Shown piece by piece: positions 1 through 12,834 of a stretch of 64,000 bases of DNA. This DNA comes from Strongylocentrotus purpuratus (lineage: Eukaryota; Echinodermata; Echinoidea; Camarodonta; Strongylocentrotidae): the NCBI RefSeq assembly GCF_000002235.5, contig NW_022145611.1, forward strand, positions 22,047,298 through 22,111,297, in the 5' to 3' direction. Position 1 is the first letter of the stretch. Each line of letters opens with the position of its first letter. The notes below the pieces were generated by a model. That model saw nothing but the letters and a program-made list of their open reading frames with translations, had not been told where the DNA came from and searched no databases. The translations under genes and the position numbers were made by a program.

Positions 1-1837
1 TTTTCATGAAATGGTAGAAAGACTGGCTTAAGTTTATGATTACTGTAAATCTTGTTCCAAACAGATCACGTTTGATGATTTCTTAAAAGTGCTATTGCAT
101 GGAACTTCCTACTCTTTGGTGACCAACAAGCATGTCTGATCCAGACTCGTAAGAGCTGTCTGTGTGTGGTTCAAGTTCTGAATCTGATATCCTGGTCATT
201 AATTATTAAGTTTAGAGTGAAATATGCAGTGAATCGTGTTGTGTATGAAAAATAAGGCACTTCGTGCCTTAACCATCAACAATTATGTACTCATAGAAGT
301 ATTAGATCTTTGGAAAACTCTTGAATACAGACAATCACTTTTCACATCAGCAGATTAATTCAAACTCACAGGTAATGTCCACTCTAATCTATGTAAATGC
401 TTCAAACACTTGAGATGCCTGTTTCTCTGCATACCTGTGCTGGCTCACTGCATGCAGCTCCTAGCCCATGTTTAGTCGCCCATGACCTTTGACCCTACAG
501 AGCTCCATGAGGGCTCACTAGGGGTCTATTGAGTGACAGCAGGTGAACCACACTTTACTCACTTCAAATAATTCAAAGCCAATCTCATCCAAAGCCAGTC
601 TCATCCTAAGTCTCCCTTCTCCAAGTTGAATGTTTGATAAAGGTCGATCAGTTTCAGTAGTTCTTAAAGATGAACTTTGAACTTTAAAAAAATGTATTAT
701 TTACTGTAATGAATGATTCGTTCGTGTCTACACAGTACCTTAACTGTTTATGTCCGTGTTTTAACATACAACAATGGTACAGAGTTAATGCATGACAAAG
801 GACTTCATAATAATGTAATATGAATGAAGTTTTAGTGTTGATATTCATCTTGCCTTAGTACCTGTTTGATATAATGGATACTTGTATAATGATTTACTGT
901 AGGTTTGTCAGGAAACAATAACAAGCTTGAGAATGTTTCTTGGCAAGATATTTTGTACTTTCAGGTTCACATGATCTTTCTTGAAATAACAGTGCAATTC
1001 ACTCAGATATCATAACTAGGTCCAAGGTAAACCAGTGGTGAAGCTTTTAGTGATGACAGCATGCTGTCTGCTTGTCAATCTCAGTGCAGTTTTGAACTAT
1101 GTCCATGTTACAAAGGAATCCCACTCCTGACATCAAACTATTCTGCATCTATATCCATCTCCAGGCCAGCTAGAGGTATGTGCTGTATAGATGATAGAAC
1201 TATGTCCATATTTAATATAAAGGAAATTTCTATCACTCTCTTGAAACCAAATATTCTGCACCTACTTCTATCTTTAGACCAAGAGAATGGTAGCTTTATC
1301 TCTGTGTCACAAATCTTGGGTAATATTTAAGGAATGCATTTATGGGATCCTAAAAAAAATTAAGCATGTTAAAGATATTTTGGATATATCACTCAAATGA
1401 TAATGATGGTGATGAGAACCAAAAAACTTTGATGATTGTGATGATAATAGCAATGATGCATTGGTAGGAGAGCAAGATTTACAGGTAGGAATGTGGACCA
1501 TAAGTTTGGGTAGCTGTTGAAAACTAGTAGCTGCCATGATGATGTTATGATATATTAATAGATGTGACATGGACAACACAGGCTAGCGTGTGGTTCCTTT
1601 CTTTCAGAGCTCAGGAGAAAGGATATTACTATAAAAACAGAATATAAACTGTGAAAAGTTCTCCCGTCAGTCTGCATTTTCAAATATTTATAAGGTTAGT
1701 CTTAAACAACTCTGTATACATTCCATTCATTCATTGAAAAGCCCATCTGGATATATTAAACCAATATCTCTCTCTCTTCACATATTTATATAAGCTTCCC
1801 TACACCTGGCGTATAAATTGATTATAAGGGAGGGAGA
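1..1837. other. Intron stretch, no feature seen
   Basis: AT-rich sequence with no ORF above chance length, no tandem repeat and no recognised mobile element. The short ORFs near 1061 (+) and 1340 (-) have unremarkable composition and no family resemblance. Confidence 0.6.
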
Positions 1838-1902
1838 TGGAGAGAGAGAGAGAGGGAGGAGCGGGAGAGGGAGAGGGAGAGAGAGCGGGAAAGAGAAAGA
1901 GG

Positions 1903-1957
<55 letters not shown>
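1838..1957. repeat. (GA)n microsatellite
   Basis: Purine-only run of GAGAGA with interspersed GGGA and AAAGA, cleanest from about 1911 to 1955. It produces apparent Arg/Glu and Ser/Leu ORFs on both strands that are artefacts of the repeat. Confidence 0.95.
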
Positions 1958-1960
<3 letters not shown>

Positions 1961-4900
1961 TCAAGATCACTTTGAGTTTCAGAATGGAGAATGGAAAGTG
2001 GAAACTGAATCTTTTTGGTCGAACCAAATATTGTTCTTGGATTGGTAGGTGATTGTTCTGGGTAACTCTGGGTCAATGGACCAATGAATTGAGAAAAATG
2101 CTTACAAATCTGATAGTGTTGTTGATAGATTGGCTGTGTATTTTTTTCTTCTCCTAAGCGGTCATTTTGTGACTGACAGATGTTTCATTCTTTCTTAGTG
2201 CTGCTCTTCATTTCTCCCTTGCTCTTTCTTTCTCTTGGTCTTTTAACTGCAGTGAAAAAGTGCTGTACACAAAATACTTTGAGGATTGTTTTGGTTATAT
2301 ATATTTGTTTAAATCTGTACTGCACTCCTCAACCCTCCTCTCCCCTTCCACACACTCTCCATCTCTTTCATGTGTGCTAGACCTTATCTATGTCTTTCGA
2401 GATGACTGCCTGAATAGATTCATTCTCCTGGTAAACTCAAATCAAAAGGAATTTTATTCTTCCGACAAAATAACACACTTTTTTGAACAATTCAATATAT
2501 TTCTTGTCCACTTGTTGACCATTCCTTTTTGTGTAAGGTAAGAGAGGTGAAAAATTGAGGGTATAAAAAGGGTAAACATCACTGAATGATTCAGGTTAAA
2601 AGTTTTTACATATAATGCCATGTGTATAAAACAAAAATAGCATGTTCATGCATAGAGGAAACCTATTAAGTTTACCCCCCCCCCCTGCTAAAACTTAGAA
2701 GGCACTAAGCAAATCAGATAACTGAATCAAAAACAAGATAATGTGTGAAACAAGAACAACAGAGGATGCCGAAATCTTTCCCTGCTAATATCTTCCTCCC
2801 AAGCTTGCCTGCAACCATAAAAGAAAACAACAACCTTAGATCTTTCTTCATATAGATGTGTAATTGACTGCACTGGGGCTCACGCTCATCCGTACCTTAG
2901 AATGCAATAAAATCTTGTTATGTGATCCGAGTAATAAGTGTGCAGCGGTCACTCAAACTGACGAGAGGAGAGATATGACTCCATTCAAGCGTATGGGAAA
3001 GAGGCAGAAGGAAGAAGAGGCACCGACATTGATGTAATATAGAGTAATATTCATTTAGACGGAGTTCGTTGGTATACTTTGCACTCTCATGGTATTAGGA
3101 GATGACTTGATGCTACTTGCAAAGTGATGCACAATTTCATATTGTATTGATCAGACTTAATTCTTATATTACAGAGTTGATTCACAGACAGATATATCAA
3201 TAATAATAATAATAATAATAATCCGCTTTTACATCTACAATGTATCTTAGCGCATTACAGATATACTAAGACATTGATGGAGACATTCTTTAAAACCCCA
3301 ATGTAACAGTGGCTTTTGATTTGATTCTGGTCTTTCAGAATGTAAATACACAACATAGGCATATGGAACATTTTTTGTATCGTACATCAAATATGCTAAT
3401 GTGTTTCAGCTACACAGAACACTCTTTAGGTTCAATGCCCCTTATTTTAATTGTATTTGATTTATTCTTCTCAAAGTTGAAGCTCCTCACCTTTATCAAA
3501 GATTCCTATCTATTCTTTGATGTAGCAAAGACTAAAAAGAGGATGACATGGAGAAAGATACAGATACCTATAAGAGGCAGGTTGTTTTGGGTTTGAAAAT
3601 TAACATTCTGATGTAAACTATTGATAAGTAATCATGACAATCATCCTAGTGGTGTATGCATAATACCTGGCTATCCTAGCTCTCTGTGGATAGTTACTGC
3701 ACCTGTGTATGGATACATTATCTCATCAATTGCTTACTATCAGTACTCTTTCATTCATTTCAAATGTATGCATTACTTTCCATATCTTACCCAAATACTG
3801 ATAAAGTGAAATACGAGGGAGGATGAGGAGGTGTAAACTGGACTAGAAATGATTAAAGGATGATGGGCAAGATAAAATTTATGTTATTTTTAAATAATAT
3901 TTTAAAATTGATAATTAGTGTGTAGTTTTCATAGATTAGTTAAAATTGAAATATTACGCCTACTATGAAATTTTAATCAATTTGGATGGGGGTTATTCAT
4001 TGTATGAAGGCACCATTTATTATTAGAGATGGTCTGGAGTTAAAAGAGCACTCTTACGGAAGAATTGATGCATAGAGATATGAAGCTCGCTCCTATCTTC
4101 TCTCTCTGGTCATCTCATGGAGAACTGTCATTGACACTCTGTCTCCCAGACGCCACCTGGACACTCCTTTGAAGGAGATGGACACTATTACATCGCCACG
4201 GCAACCAGATGCACTCCATCTCAAGTGCAATATAAGGCTCCAGTACTCCAGAGGGTAGACAGCAGCAGTTGAGCATTCGCTCTCTTTCATTTGAGAGACT
4301 GGAATTTATGTCCTTAGCAAAATCAAGAGTTCAAGTGCATTGTTGACTCCAAGTGATGTCCATTGATCTATTTATGTGAAGCTATTTTTTCTCTTTCTTT
4401 TTACAGTTCATATTTCTCTTCTTGACATCATATTTCAGCACATGTACTCTTTTGTATTTAACAGATGAACTTGTAAAGTAAAACCTATGTCTACTGAAAT
4501 TCACAAAGAACTTTTAAATTATTTCAAAAGATTTTCTTTAAAAGGAAAGATGTTACACATGTAAACATCAGCTTTCAAATTTATCCAGTTGATTTCTATC
4601 ATGCACATGAAACATGTGAATCGACTTAAAAAGCTTAAATCATTCAAATAATACATTTTTGGAGGTGTCTAGTTAGCCCAATGGTTATGAACTTGGTAGT
4701 ATGTTGATTGGTTTTTCATCTGTAGAATATCTGTGGGAGGTGATAATGGGAATATATTTGATTATCCTGTAACACGTTCATATCAGATGTAGATAGCAGA
4801 AGCTGCAATGAATGAATGAAATTTGATCAAGGTCACTCAAGCATGTCATGCATGCAGATGATTTCTTGAATTCTAACTAGGAGATAAGAGAGTAACTGGA

Positions 4901-5037
4901 AGATGTACCTCAAAGGCATAATACATGGGCAAAAAGTCATGAGCTGAAGTTACAGATGTAGAAAATGGAGCATGGAATAGGCATTAGAACCCCAGTCTGA
5001 TGCGTTTAGACACCATCTGACGCCTCTGTAATCAAGA
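1958..5037. other. Intron stretch with minor repeats
   Basis: Mostly featureless AT-rich DNA. It holds an 11-C homopolymer at 2675-2685, the (TAA)n/SINE-tail fragment at 3199-3265 listed separately, and a modestly GC-richer block around 4080-4290. That block has no splice-bounded ORF I trust. Confidence 0.55.
3199..3265. mobile_element. (TAA)n plus SINE-tail-like fragment
   Basis: Eight TAA units run directly into ATCCGCTTTTACATCTACAA and then a CTTAGCGCATTACA motif. The (AAT)n-plus-TAAAGCGC arrangement recurs at 18820-18860 and next to the 42.6-kb SINE. I read it as a truncated end of a SINE common in this genome. No tRNA-like promoter boxes remain here. Confidence 0.45.
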
Positions 5038-5241
5038 AACTATTTACCTCATATCATATGTCACCCCCTTCCTTACAAATTGGCCAACATTTCTGGATAC
5101 AGGGGAGGAATTAGGACTGTAATTTGGACCTCCACACAAAACTATTTACCTCATATCATATGTCACTCTCTTCTTTACAAATTGGCCAACATTTCTGGAT
5201 ACAGAGTAGGAATTAGGACTGTAATTTGGACCTCCACCCCA
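5038..5241. repeat. Tandem duplication, 102-bp unit, two copies
   Basis: The segment beginning AAACTATTTACCTCATATCA at 5038 repeats at 5140 with only a handful of substitutions. Both copies contain GGCCAACATTTCTGGATACA and end in GTAATTTGGACCTCCAC. An ORF across the junction (5080-5304) repeats the same peptide twice and is a by-product. Confidence 0.9.
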
Positions 5242-6881
5242 GCGTGGGTGAGGAGAATCGATCTTTGCTGCCGTGCAGCGGACATGTTGGCAACGCCTCT
5301 GTGATTAGGACTGATGTTTGGAATGTAACAACGTGTCATTGGCACAAGGAGTCATCAATGAGTTAAGTCATCTCAATGTAAACTGGATGTGATTGCCAGC
5401 TGGGTGAGGGGTTGAGAACCGAGTTCATGGTTAACTCCCTGCTCTATCTTTCATTCATGTCATACTATAGGCAGCATATCTTCTGCTGAACTTCTGACAG
5501 GCTTTGACCCGAAGCATTAATCAACCCTATGTCTGCTCTAACAGGGTTTGCTTGAGTGGTATTTCTGCAGGTGAAGTCAGTGCAGCAATGCAACTTTGGA
5601 AGTTTGCCGACCATGAAGAGAGGAACTTGTGTACACTGTACAGGTTAAAGCCTAAATTCAAATTGAGGCTAAAATCCACCACATTATCCCCCTTGGATAT
5701 CCTTGTCTAGGTATTATATTCAAGATATGATACAATGGCAAATAAGTGAAAGAAATGTACATATCCACGATGATGAGGGTGATATGATGAAAAGGCTTGA
5801 AAGTATATTGAACACAAATAATGGATGGGAAAAAAAATAATTGTGTTTTTTGCAAGATGAACCTGAATATGTAAAGGAATTACAAATGCTTTGATTCATT
5901 TCTATGTTTAATGACATTGAAACATTAAATGACATTGAAACATATGTATAATTTACATTATGTACATTGAAAAACATGAATTCCAGATATCCATTCTTTT
6001 CCCTGCGATCATGTCCATCTTCCTTAGATTATTTGCAAATCATTGTGACCCACTTCTTCATGGCTGAACTGAATCACCATTATCATGCATGAGATGCTTA
6101 TCAGCTTTCTATTATCAAAACTATGTCATATGTTATGAATATTAATGACTGACTGTCCTCTGCTTGTCCTGTTTAAAGGGCTTGTGAAATCCTGTCGAGA
6201 TTCACAATTCATCTGAGCCAGAAGGGAAGAATTAAAGATGAAGTTGAGTTCTGGTCATGCGATTGCATTGTGAAAGAAACGGTGTGGAATCCATCAGAAA
6301 AGGTTGATCATCTAGCATAATAAGTATTTGTGTGTATTGCAAGGTTCTGAAATCATCAAAATGATAATAAATTTGGCCAAGTCTTGGTAAAGTTACAAGC
6401 ATTGTACACAGAAATATGTATGTGGGACTACACGAACACGAGGCGTAAAAATCTGTCCCGATTTTTACGATGTTACATGCCATATTTAGAATATGAAGGC
6501 ATTTGAGGAGCCATGCTTTTCAGGGAATATGTTTTATCTGATGTTCTTCCACACTTGCATAATAACAATGATAACGCTCACAAATTATTTTTCACCTCTT
6601 CCCAGAACTCAACCTTCTCTTTAATTCATCACTGTCACATAGAATTAGCACCATTCTTCTTCAAACATTTTCTTCTATTACTAGTATCATTTCCCCATGC
6701 TTTTCTGTGCAGTATAGTAATTACACCTTCTTGCACACTAATTTCCGCTGCCAGTTTTTTGTAACATTACGTATTCTCTTTTTTGGTCGTACTTGGTATG
6801 TCGTCTTGTTTAGCTAACACTTTTACTTTCTTCTTTTTACTGTGTTTTCTCTCTCTTGTGTTCTCTCTCCCTCTTTCTCTC

Positions 6882-6923
<42 letters not shown>

Positions 6924-9215
6924 CTCCACTCATTCCTATCTACTCATTAGCTGTGTATGTCAGTTCAACAACACTAGAACAAATTTCATGCCTCTTTTTT
7001 TCCTTTTTTTTTTTAACTGTTTCACTTTTCATAATTCCTCAATCAAGTTTATTCAAAGGCCTGGTGACTGTTAAACACTTTCTTTTCTTTTCTTTTCTAA
7101 TATACAAACCTTTATCGCTCATACTCGGGTGTTTATCTTTGCTCATCATTTCTCATTCTGTGATGACTCTTGAACAGCTTAAGTAATCTATCCCTTGAAA
7201 CCTGAGCGTGTTCAGATGCACTTTTGCACTCCATCTCGCCATGTTGGAAAAACAAATTGTTTTATGGAAAAATTGTGTCAAGTACTTCAGAAAACCTGAG
7301 GATACCTAATTCCACCTTCTCACACCACACGCTGATCCACTTTATAGTGGTGTAGCCTAATTTCAGCTCCGTCTTGTATTTCATGAATCATTGATGGAAT
7401 GAATCTCAGGAAAATTAGGTTTCCAATCGAGCTAGGCTGTCAAAACGTATGATGGACATGATCCTGGTAGATGATAATCTGGAAAAGAGAACACATCTTG
7501 CCTGGGGTTTGAAACAGTGAAATGCATATGAGGATGTGTGAGAGGTGAGTCTTTACAGTCCTTTGACATGATGGTAGCCAAACATGCCAAGAATGTTCAT
7601 ATGTTATGTCAATATTGTTCTCTCAATACCATTTTTCAGAGTCATAGGAAACTTTTCCACAGTCTTTACTGACTTTTTTTTTATCAGCATTTGATTTACA
7701 AAGGTTCAAATAAAATCTCTTTCTTCTTTATTTATAAAGTGCAAGTCGATATCTAGATTGTAATGAACAATCTCAAGTATGATTGAACCACCCACAATGC
7801 AATAGAGAAACATTCTTTGTCCATCTATTTTCTGCAAATTCCTCTCCTAGTAGTTACTTCAAGGAGAAAAGAATTTATAGAAAAGAATAATAAGTTGACC
7901 AAAAACTGTTTGAAATGACAGTGCAGCTGTTGTCTAGCTGATAAAAAGTTTCTTTGATGAGTTGTGAGATGTTAGCCCTGGGCTCATGTAACTTGTCCTC
8001 TGGGCTATGATGTTCCCTTTCCATCATCGCTGATCTGATTATTTTCATTGTGAAATGGAGGACATGGTTTTTTGAGATTCCTTGAGATTCCTGGAGCACC
8101 AGTCATGTGTCAAGAGAGAGAGAGAGAGAGGGGGAGAATTTTCTTTTTTCATCTTACAGCATGACATCCATGAGGAGGCTTCTTGAGCTATGTCTTCAGA
8201 GATAGGCTGTGGTGACAGATGTACTCAAAACCAGCTCTAAATCATGGAAATTTTGCATTGTTTTCAGGCAGCAGTAAAGTTTAAAAATTCATCTCCATCC
8301 CAATAGATAGTTACGAAACAAAATATTTTGTCAACTTTAATCAATTCATTTCTTTTATTTTTTAAATGATTTTTTAAACTTTGCTAAAAAAACACTTTGG
8401 AAAATGTATAATATTCTTTAAAACACTTAATACTTTTTGTATTTTTTTCATTTCACGGTAGGTTGATTATAAGATTTGCAAATATTTTAAAACTCTTAAA
8501 TAAATTAAAAAGAAAAATCAAGTTTGAGTAATCAGGTATTTATAAAGCCCTTTCAACGTAATAACAAACCAGTATCTTAAGACAAATACTGCAAGTTTCT
8601 TATAAATAAGGACTCAAAATAAAACTATACAAATAGATAGGAATGCTTGCTTCACTTGAGAAAGTGCACAGTATTATGCTGACCGTAATTCTCAACTGTG
8701 GTCCATCACAATTTTCATTTGCCTTCCACCATAATAGTAAGCATTATAGGTGATTCAATGAGACCATTATATTACCTGTTTTCTGTCTCTTCATAAGACC
8801 TCACAGGATGTCAGATTCAAGTTTTTCATGAAAACAGTTTCATTTTTTCCTTCTCCTTTGCATCCTTCCTCTATTCCCTTCACTTTCCACGGTTACCGAA
8901 ATTCATGAGCGCAAGTTCCTACCCCAAGGCTCAACATTGTCAGAAACCAAACCAAAATAACTGTTGTTATTCTTACTTCTACCCCAGAGGTTGTAACGAA
9001 AATCTTACTCCACCATTTTTTTTTTCTTCATTGACCACAACAAGCATGTCAGCTGTTGGCTAGAGGCCATTGCCATAATGAGGCTCCTTGAAAGAGTAAT
9101 GCTGCATGACAAAAATCCCTAGTGCTGCAATTTGAAAGGCATGAGAAGAAAAGGTATTTGAGTGGGGAAAGTAGGAAGGGAAGATGGATAAGTGTGGGTA
9201 GGAGAGGAGGTAGGT
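5242..9215. other. Intron stretch with simple repeats
   Basis: Low-information AT-rich DNA. It contains a small 18-bp tandem duplication at 5910-5945 (AATGACATTGAAACAT core), a CT tract at 6847-6928 and a short GA tract at 8112-8135. No coding exon or mobile element recognised. Confidence 0.55.
6847..6928. repeat. (CT)n tract
   Basis: Pyrimidine-only TCTCTC run with occasional TTT and CCC interruptions. It generates spurious Ser/Leu-rich ORFs in two + frames. Confidence 0.9.
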
Positions 9216-9295
9216 GAGTGAAAGAAAGAGAGATGGAGGTAGAAAAGAAGAGAGAGTCTGGGAGAGATGTAAAAATTAGAGATGAGAGAGAGAGA

Positions 9296-9340
<45 letters not shown>

Positions 9341-9420
9341 GGAGAGAGGGAGAGAGAGTGAGTGAGTGAGTGAGTGAGTGAGAGAGAAAGAGAGAGAGAA
9401 TGAGAGAGGGAGAGGGAGAA
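9216..9420. repeat. (GA)n microsatellite with embedded (GAGT)n
   Basis: Long purine-rich tract of GAGAGA with AGAAG and GGGA interruptions, including a GAGTGAGTGAGT run near 9355-9382. The 148-aa minus-strand Leu/Ser ORF spanning it is a low-complexity artefact. Confidence 0.93.
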
Positions 9421-10507
9421 GCTGAAAAAAAGAGAGGAACAGAGAGGCAAACACGGAGAACTAAAAAAGGGGAAGAGAATTAGGAAACTTTGCATGTATG
9501 TGTGGTTGAGAAAAGATTTTGTGGTGGGAAATGGGGAGAATGAAATGTATATATTAATACATTTTTGCCTGTGAGATTAAAGTCTCAAAGATTAGATTTT
9601 AAAGCTATGGTGGATTGCTATGTGGTAATATGGAAGTATGGCACTCGTTTGAAGACAATATGATGATTGACATATTAGGAAGAAAAGAAAAGAGGGTTTG
9701 ATTATAGAAGAGGTAGAGGATTAAGTGGTACAGGATTAAGTGGTAAGAACTTACCTTTCTTCATAAATCGCAATTTATGTTAAAGCTCATTTGTAAGACT
9801 ATAACTAGGATCAATGATAATGGAATAACAGAAGTATTTCACCTCAACAAAATGAGACAATTGAAATATTAATATTGTAATTGTTGTCAGGGAGTATCAT
9901 TATCTCTTTCAGATTTTGATAGATATCAATCTTATATACCTGGGAGTTTGTAAGTCACTGGATAAGCTATATGGCATATGGACAAGAGGGGGCGCTATGA
10001 TACATTAGCTTGGCCAGTGAATGAAACCTTTGCAGCAAAGAACAGAAACTGATCATTGCATAGAATAGTTATGATTAGAAATGTTAAATCTTTCAAGATG
10101 GTTTTTATTTCAATCCTGATCTTTCAACTGTTATTTTAAATATTATATATATATTTCATGTTATCCATAGAATGAAAATGCTACAAGAATAACTAGTTCA
10201 TTTTTAATATTGATAGTATGCTAAAATTCAAGCTAATTAGAAGACATCTCATGAAAGCATAAAGCTAATCATTATGACATCTCATTAAGGTATGTAGTAA
10301 TTCAACTAGTTGTCCCTTTAATGTACTTGATATTTGTAAGTATCCATATTAAAAGACATTAGAAATATGTGTATCTGAATATTAGAATGAGTGAATACAA
10401 ATATGCTGTAACCTTTCAACTAATTAATTGCATTATGTGACACTATCAATAAATTTACACACAAAAAAAAATCAATTTGATATAAAATCTTAAGATCCTT
10501 GTATTAT

Positions 10508-10528
10508 GGGGGGGGGGGGGGGGGGGGG
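10508..10528. repeat. poly(G) run, 21 nt
   Basis: Uninterrupted G homopolymer between TTAT and AATTGC. Such runs are prone to length error in assemblies. Confidence 0.93.
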
Positions 10529-11365
10529 AATTGCAGGAAAAATGTATGAAAATAAAATTGAAGCAGTTAGTCATCCCAATAATGTCTTGTATGAGATGTG
10601 AGAGGGCAGCAGACGAGTTTATTGTGGTGGTGGTAAGATTGGCATTTGCTCTGTGCTTCAGCTAGCATTGCTTCCACGAGTGCTGAAGACAAATGATTAA
10701 TGAGCTCTGCAGGTCTGTCAAATTAAGTTTATACTTTCATCTATCTGGCAGTGTTTACTCTTAAATTGAAGAATGACTGTATGGAAATAATTTGACATTG
10801 GTGACCAATTAACCTGATGGGTTATCTCATTGAAACAAATTAAAGTAGGAGGAATCAATTTAGAAAAGGTTGTGTGTACATGACGAAGGGTTAATAAATT
10901 TTAATCATTTTCCCAAACCCTCACTTAAATGGTTGATTATAGACTTCCAATTGCTTTTCCTTTAAATGAATTAGATAGTGTTACTATTTTCCCTTTTTAA
11001 CTATACACATCCTTTTCATCCTGCGTTGTGTACTTAGTCCAATCCCTCTGTGTCTTCCCCTCTCAGAATCAGTTTCTCAATACCGAAGTGCTTACTCTTT
11101 ATTTTAAAACTGTACTCTTGAGGTAATGCTTTTGTTTTGAATATTAAGTTTTAATTTGCTTTCCCAGGTTAACAATACCATGATGAATGTTTAATGGCTG
11201 TGTTTTTGTCTCTATAATTTTGTTCCCATATTTTTGTTGAAAGTAAGATTGAATCAGTTCCAGTTTTTAAAAAGAGGTTTATTTTCCAAATAGATCTGAT
11301 GGTGATTGAGAATGCTTCATGAAATTAGAATTTTCTTAACATTATCATTCTGTCTGTTAACTTGC

Positions 11366-11369
11366 CCTC

Positions 11370-11400
<31 letters not shown>

Positions 11401-11509
11401 CCCCTCTCTCCTCTCTCTCCCCTCTCTCCCCTCTCTCCCCTCTCTCCCCTCTCTCCCCTCTCTCCCCTCTCTCCCTCTCTCCCTCTCCCCTCTCTCCCTC
11501 TCCCCCTCC
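11366..11509. repeat. CT-rich minisatellite, 9-bp unit TCTCTCCCC
   Basis: After a (TC)n lead-in, the unit TCTCTCCCC repeats about seven times in register, then degrades. The 9-bp period gives repeating Ser-Leu-Pro on one strand and Arg-Glu-Gly on the other. These frames are not taken as genes. Confidence 0.9.
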
Positions 11510-12716
11510 ATTATCAAACATGTCTGTATTAAAATATATTTTGTCAAGAAAATATTAAACTTGTAAATGACAGTGAATTTCAAATTTAAGTATTACATGA
11601 TGAAAGATTTTGAATGATTGACACAGCATCAGGTCTTTTCTCTCTACACTTAATAATGCAAACATCAATTTCTTGCAGTCTTTCTTATTTTAGGTCATAT
11701 TGAAGAGTTTGAGGAGAATAGTGATGTGAGAACATCATGAAGCATGCATGTACCCATCTTGACCTGTCAAGAAGAGTACTAGAGATTGAGATGAAACTGT
11801 ATCTCATATCTACTCCTATAGTATACCAACATGTCAGGCGGTATATGGTATCTCCCCGATCTAGGCTACATTATGCTGTACCTCCTTGGGATGAATCTGT
11901 CAAACTGCAACATGATTTCTTGCGGATGATTGTCAATATTGTTTCAACGGAGCCTGTCAGATATGAGAAAGAGACCGAGAGGAAAAGGCTGACTGACTGA
12001 CTGTGTACAGAACAAACATGACAAAGAGGATTAACCTGTGACTAATTATCAAGATGTCCCATCCTCCACCATCTTCCAGCAAATATGTCCAGAAGGTTTT
12101 TTTTTTCATTCTTCCTCCTCCTCCTCGATGCCTGTCTTAATTTAACTTCTCATCTTTTAACAAGTTGTGTCTATATAGAGATGTCTGGACTGCTGTGTGT
12201 ATGATCTAATTACAGAGCTGCCCCCTATTCCCCCGGTCATTGTAATGTCTTTATTCATATTAATGCAGTCATCTTTTTTCTTGGTATAATAATCATAATT
12301 CAGCATTGTTGAGAGCGAGGAGGGGGTGAAGTGTTTTTTTAGTATATGATTTAATGTCCTTCTCACTCTCAACAGACTATATGTAACGATTTATAATCAT
12401 TATTGTTTGGCAAAGTACAATCGTTTTCTTTTGAGTACACATAATGTTCTCCATCCCTTTATTCATGACATTTGGTTGTCATAGGAGCCTTTTTTCAGTT
12501 CATTTTCTATACCATCCATCTGGCCCTCCAATTTTCTCTTTTTTCTTTCAAGAATAAATGCATTTGAAGCACAATTAAAACAATAGTTCATTGTGACATA
12601 ATTCTATCTTATCGAGCAAATGTTTGATGCAAATGATTGTGATAAAATTTGATCTACAGAAACCCCTGTGCAATTACACTTTCAACTTTGGCTTTCATTG
12701 TTTCTTTTCCATTTCC

Positions 12717-12761
12717 ATCTCTCTGTCTCTCTCTGTGTCTCTCTGTGTCTCTCTTTCTCTC

Positions 12762-12792
<31 letters not shown>

Positions 12793-12834
12793 CTCTCTCT
12801 CTCTGTCTCTCTGTCTCTCTCTGTCTCTCTCTCC
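12717..12834. repeat. Compound (CT)n/(GT)n microsatellite
   Basis: TCTCTGTCTCTC repeats flank an alternating GT run at about 12765-12791. It yields three overlapping low-complexity + strand ORFs, all rejected as coding. Confidence 0.92.

Noticed and set aside
2260..2541. ORF ending at a donor-like AAG|GTAAGA
   Set aside because: Sequence is AT-rich and low in information, with no acceptor or homology; isolated donor matches are common in introns.
4665..4745. Box-A-like TAGCCCAATGGTTA suggesting another tRNA-derived SINE
   Set aside because: No acceptable box B at the expected distance.
9049..9495. 148-codon minus-strand Leu/Ser-rich ORF resembling a membrane protein
   Set aside because: It is the translation of a (GA)n/(GAGT)n microsatellite, with an overlapping second frame of the same character.
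11737..12000. 87-codon + ORF of mixed composition
   Set aside because: No recognised homology, no convincing acceptor or donor; length is within chance for AT-rich DNA of this size.
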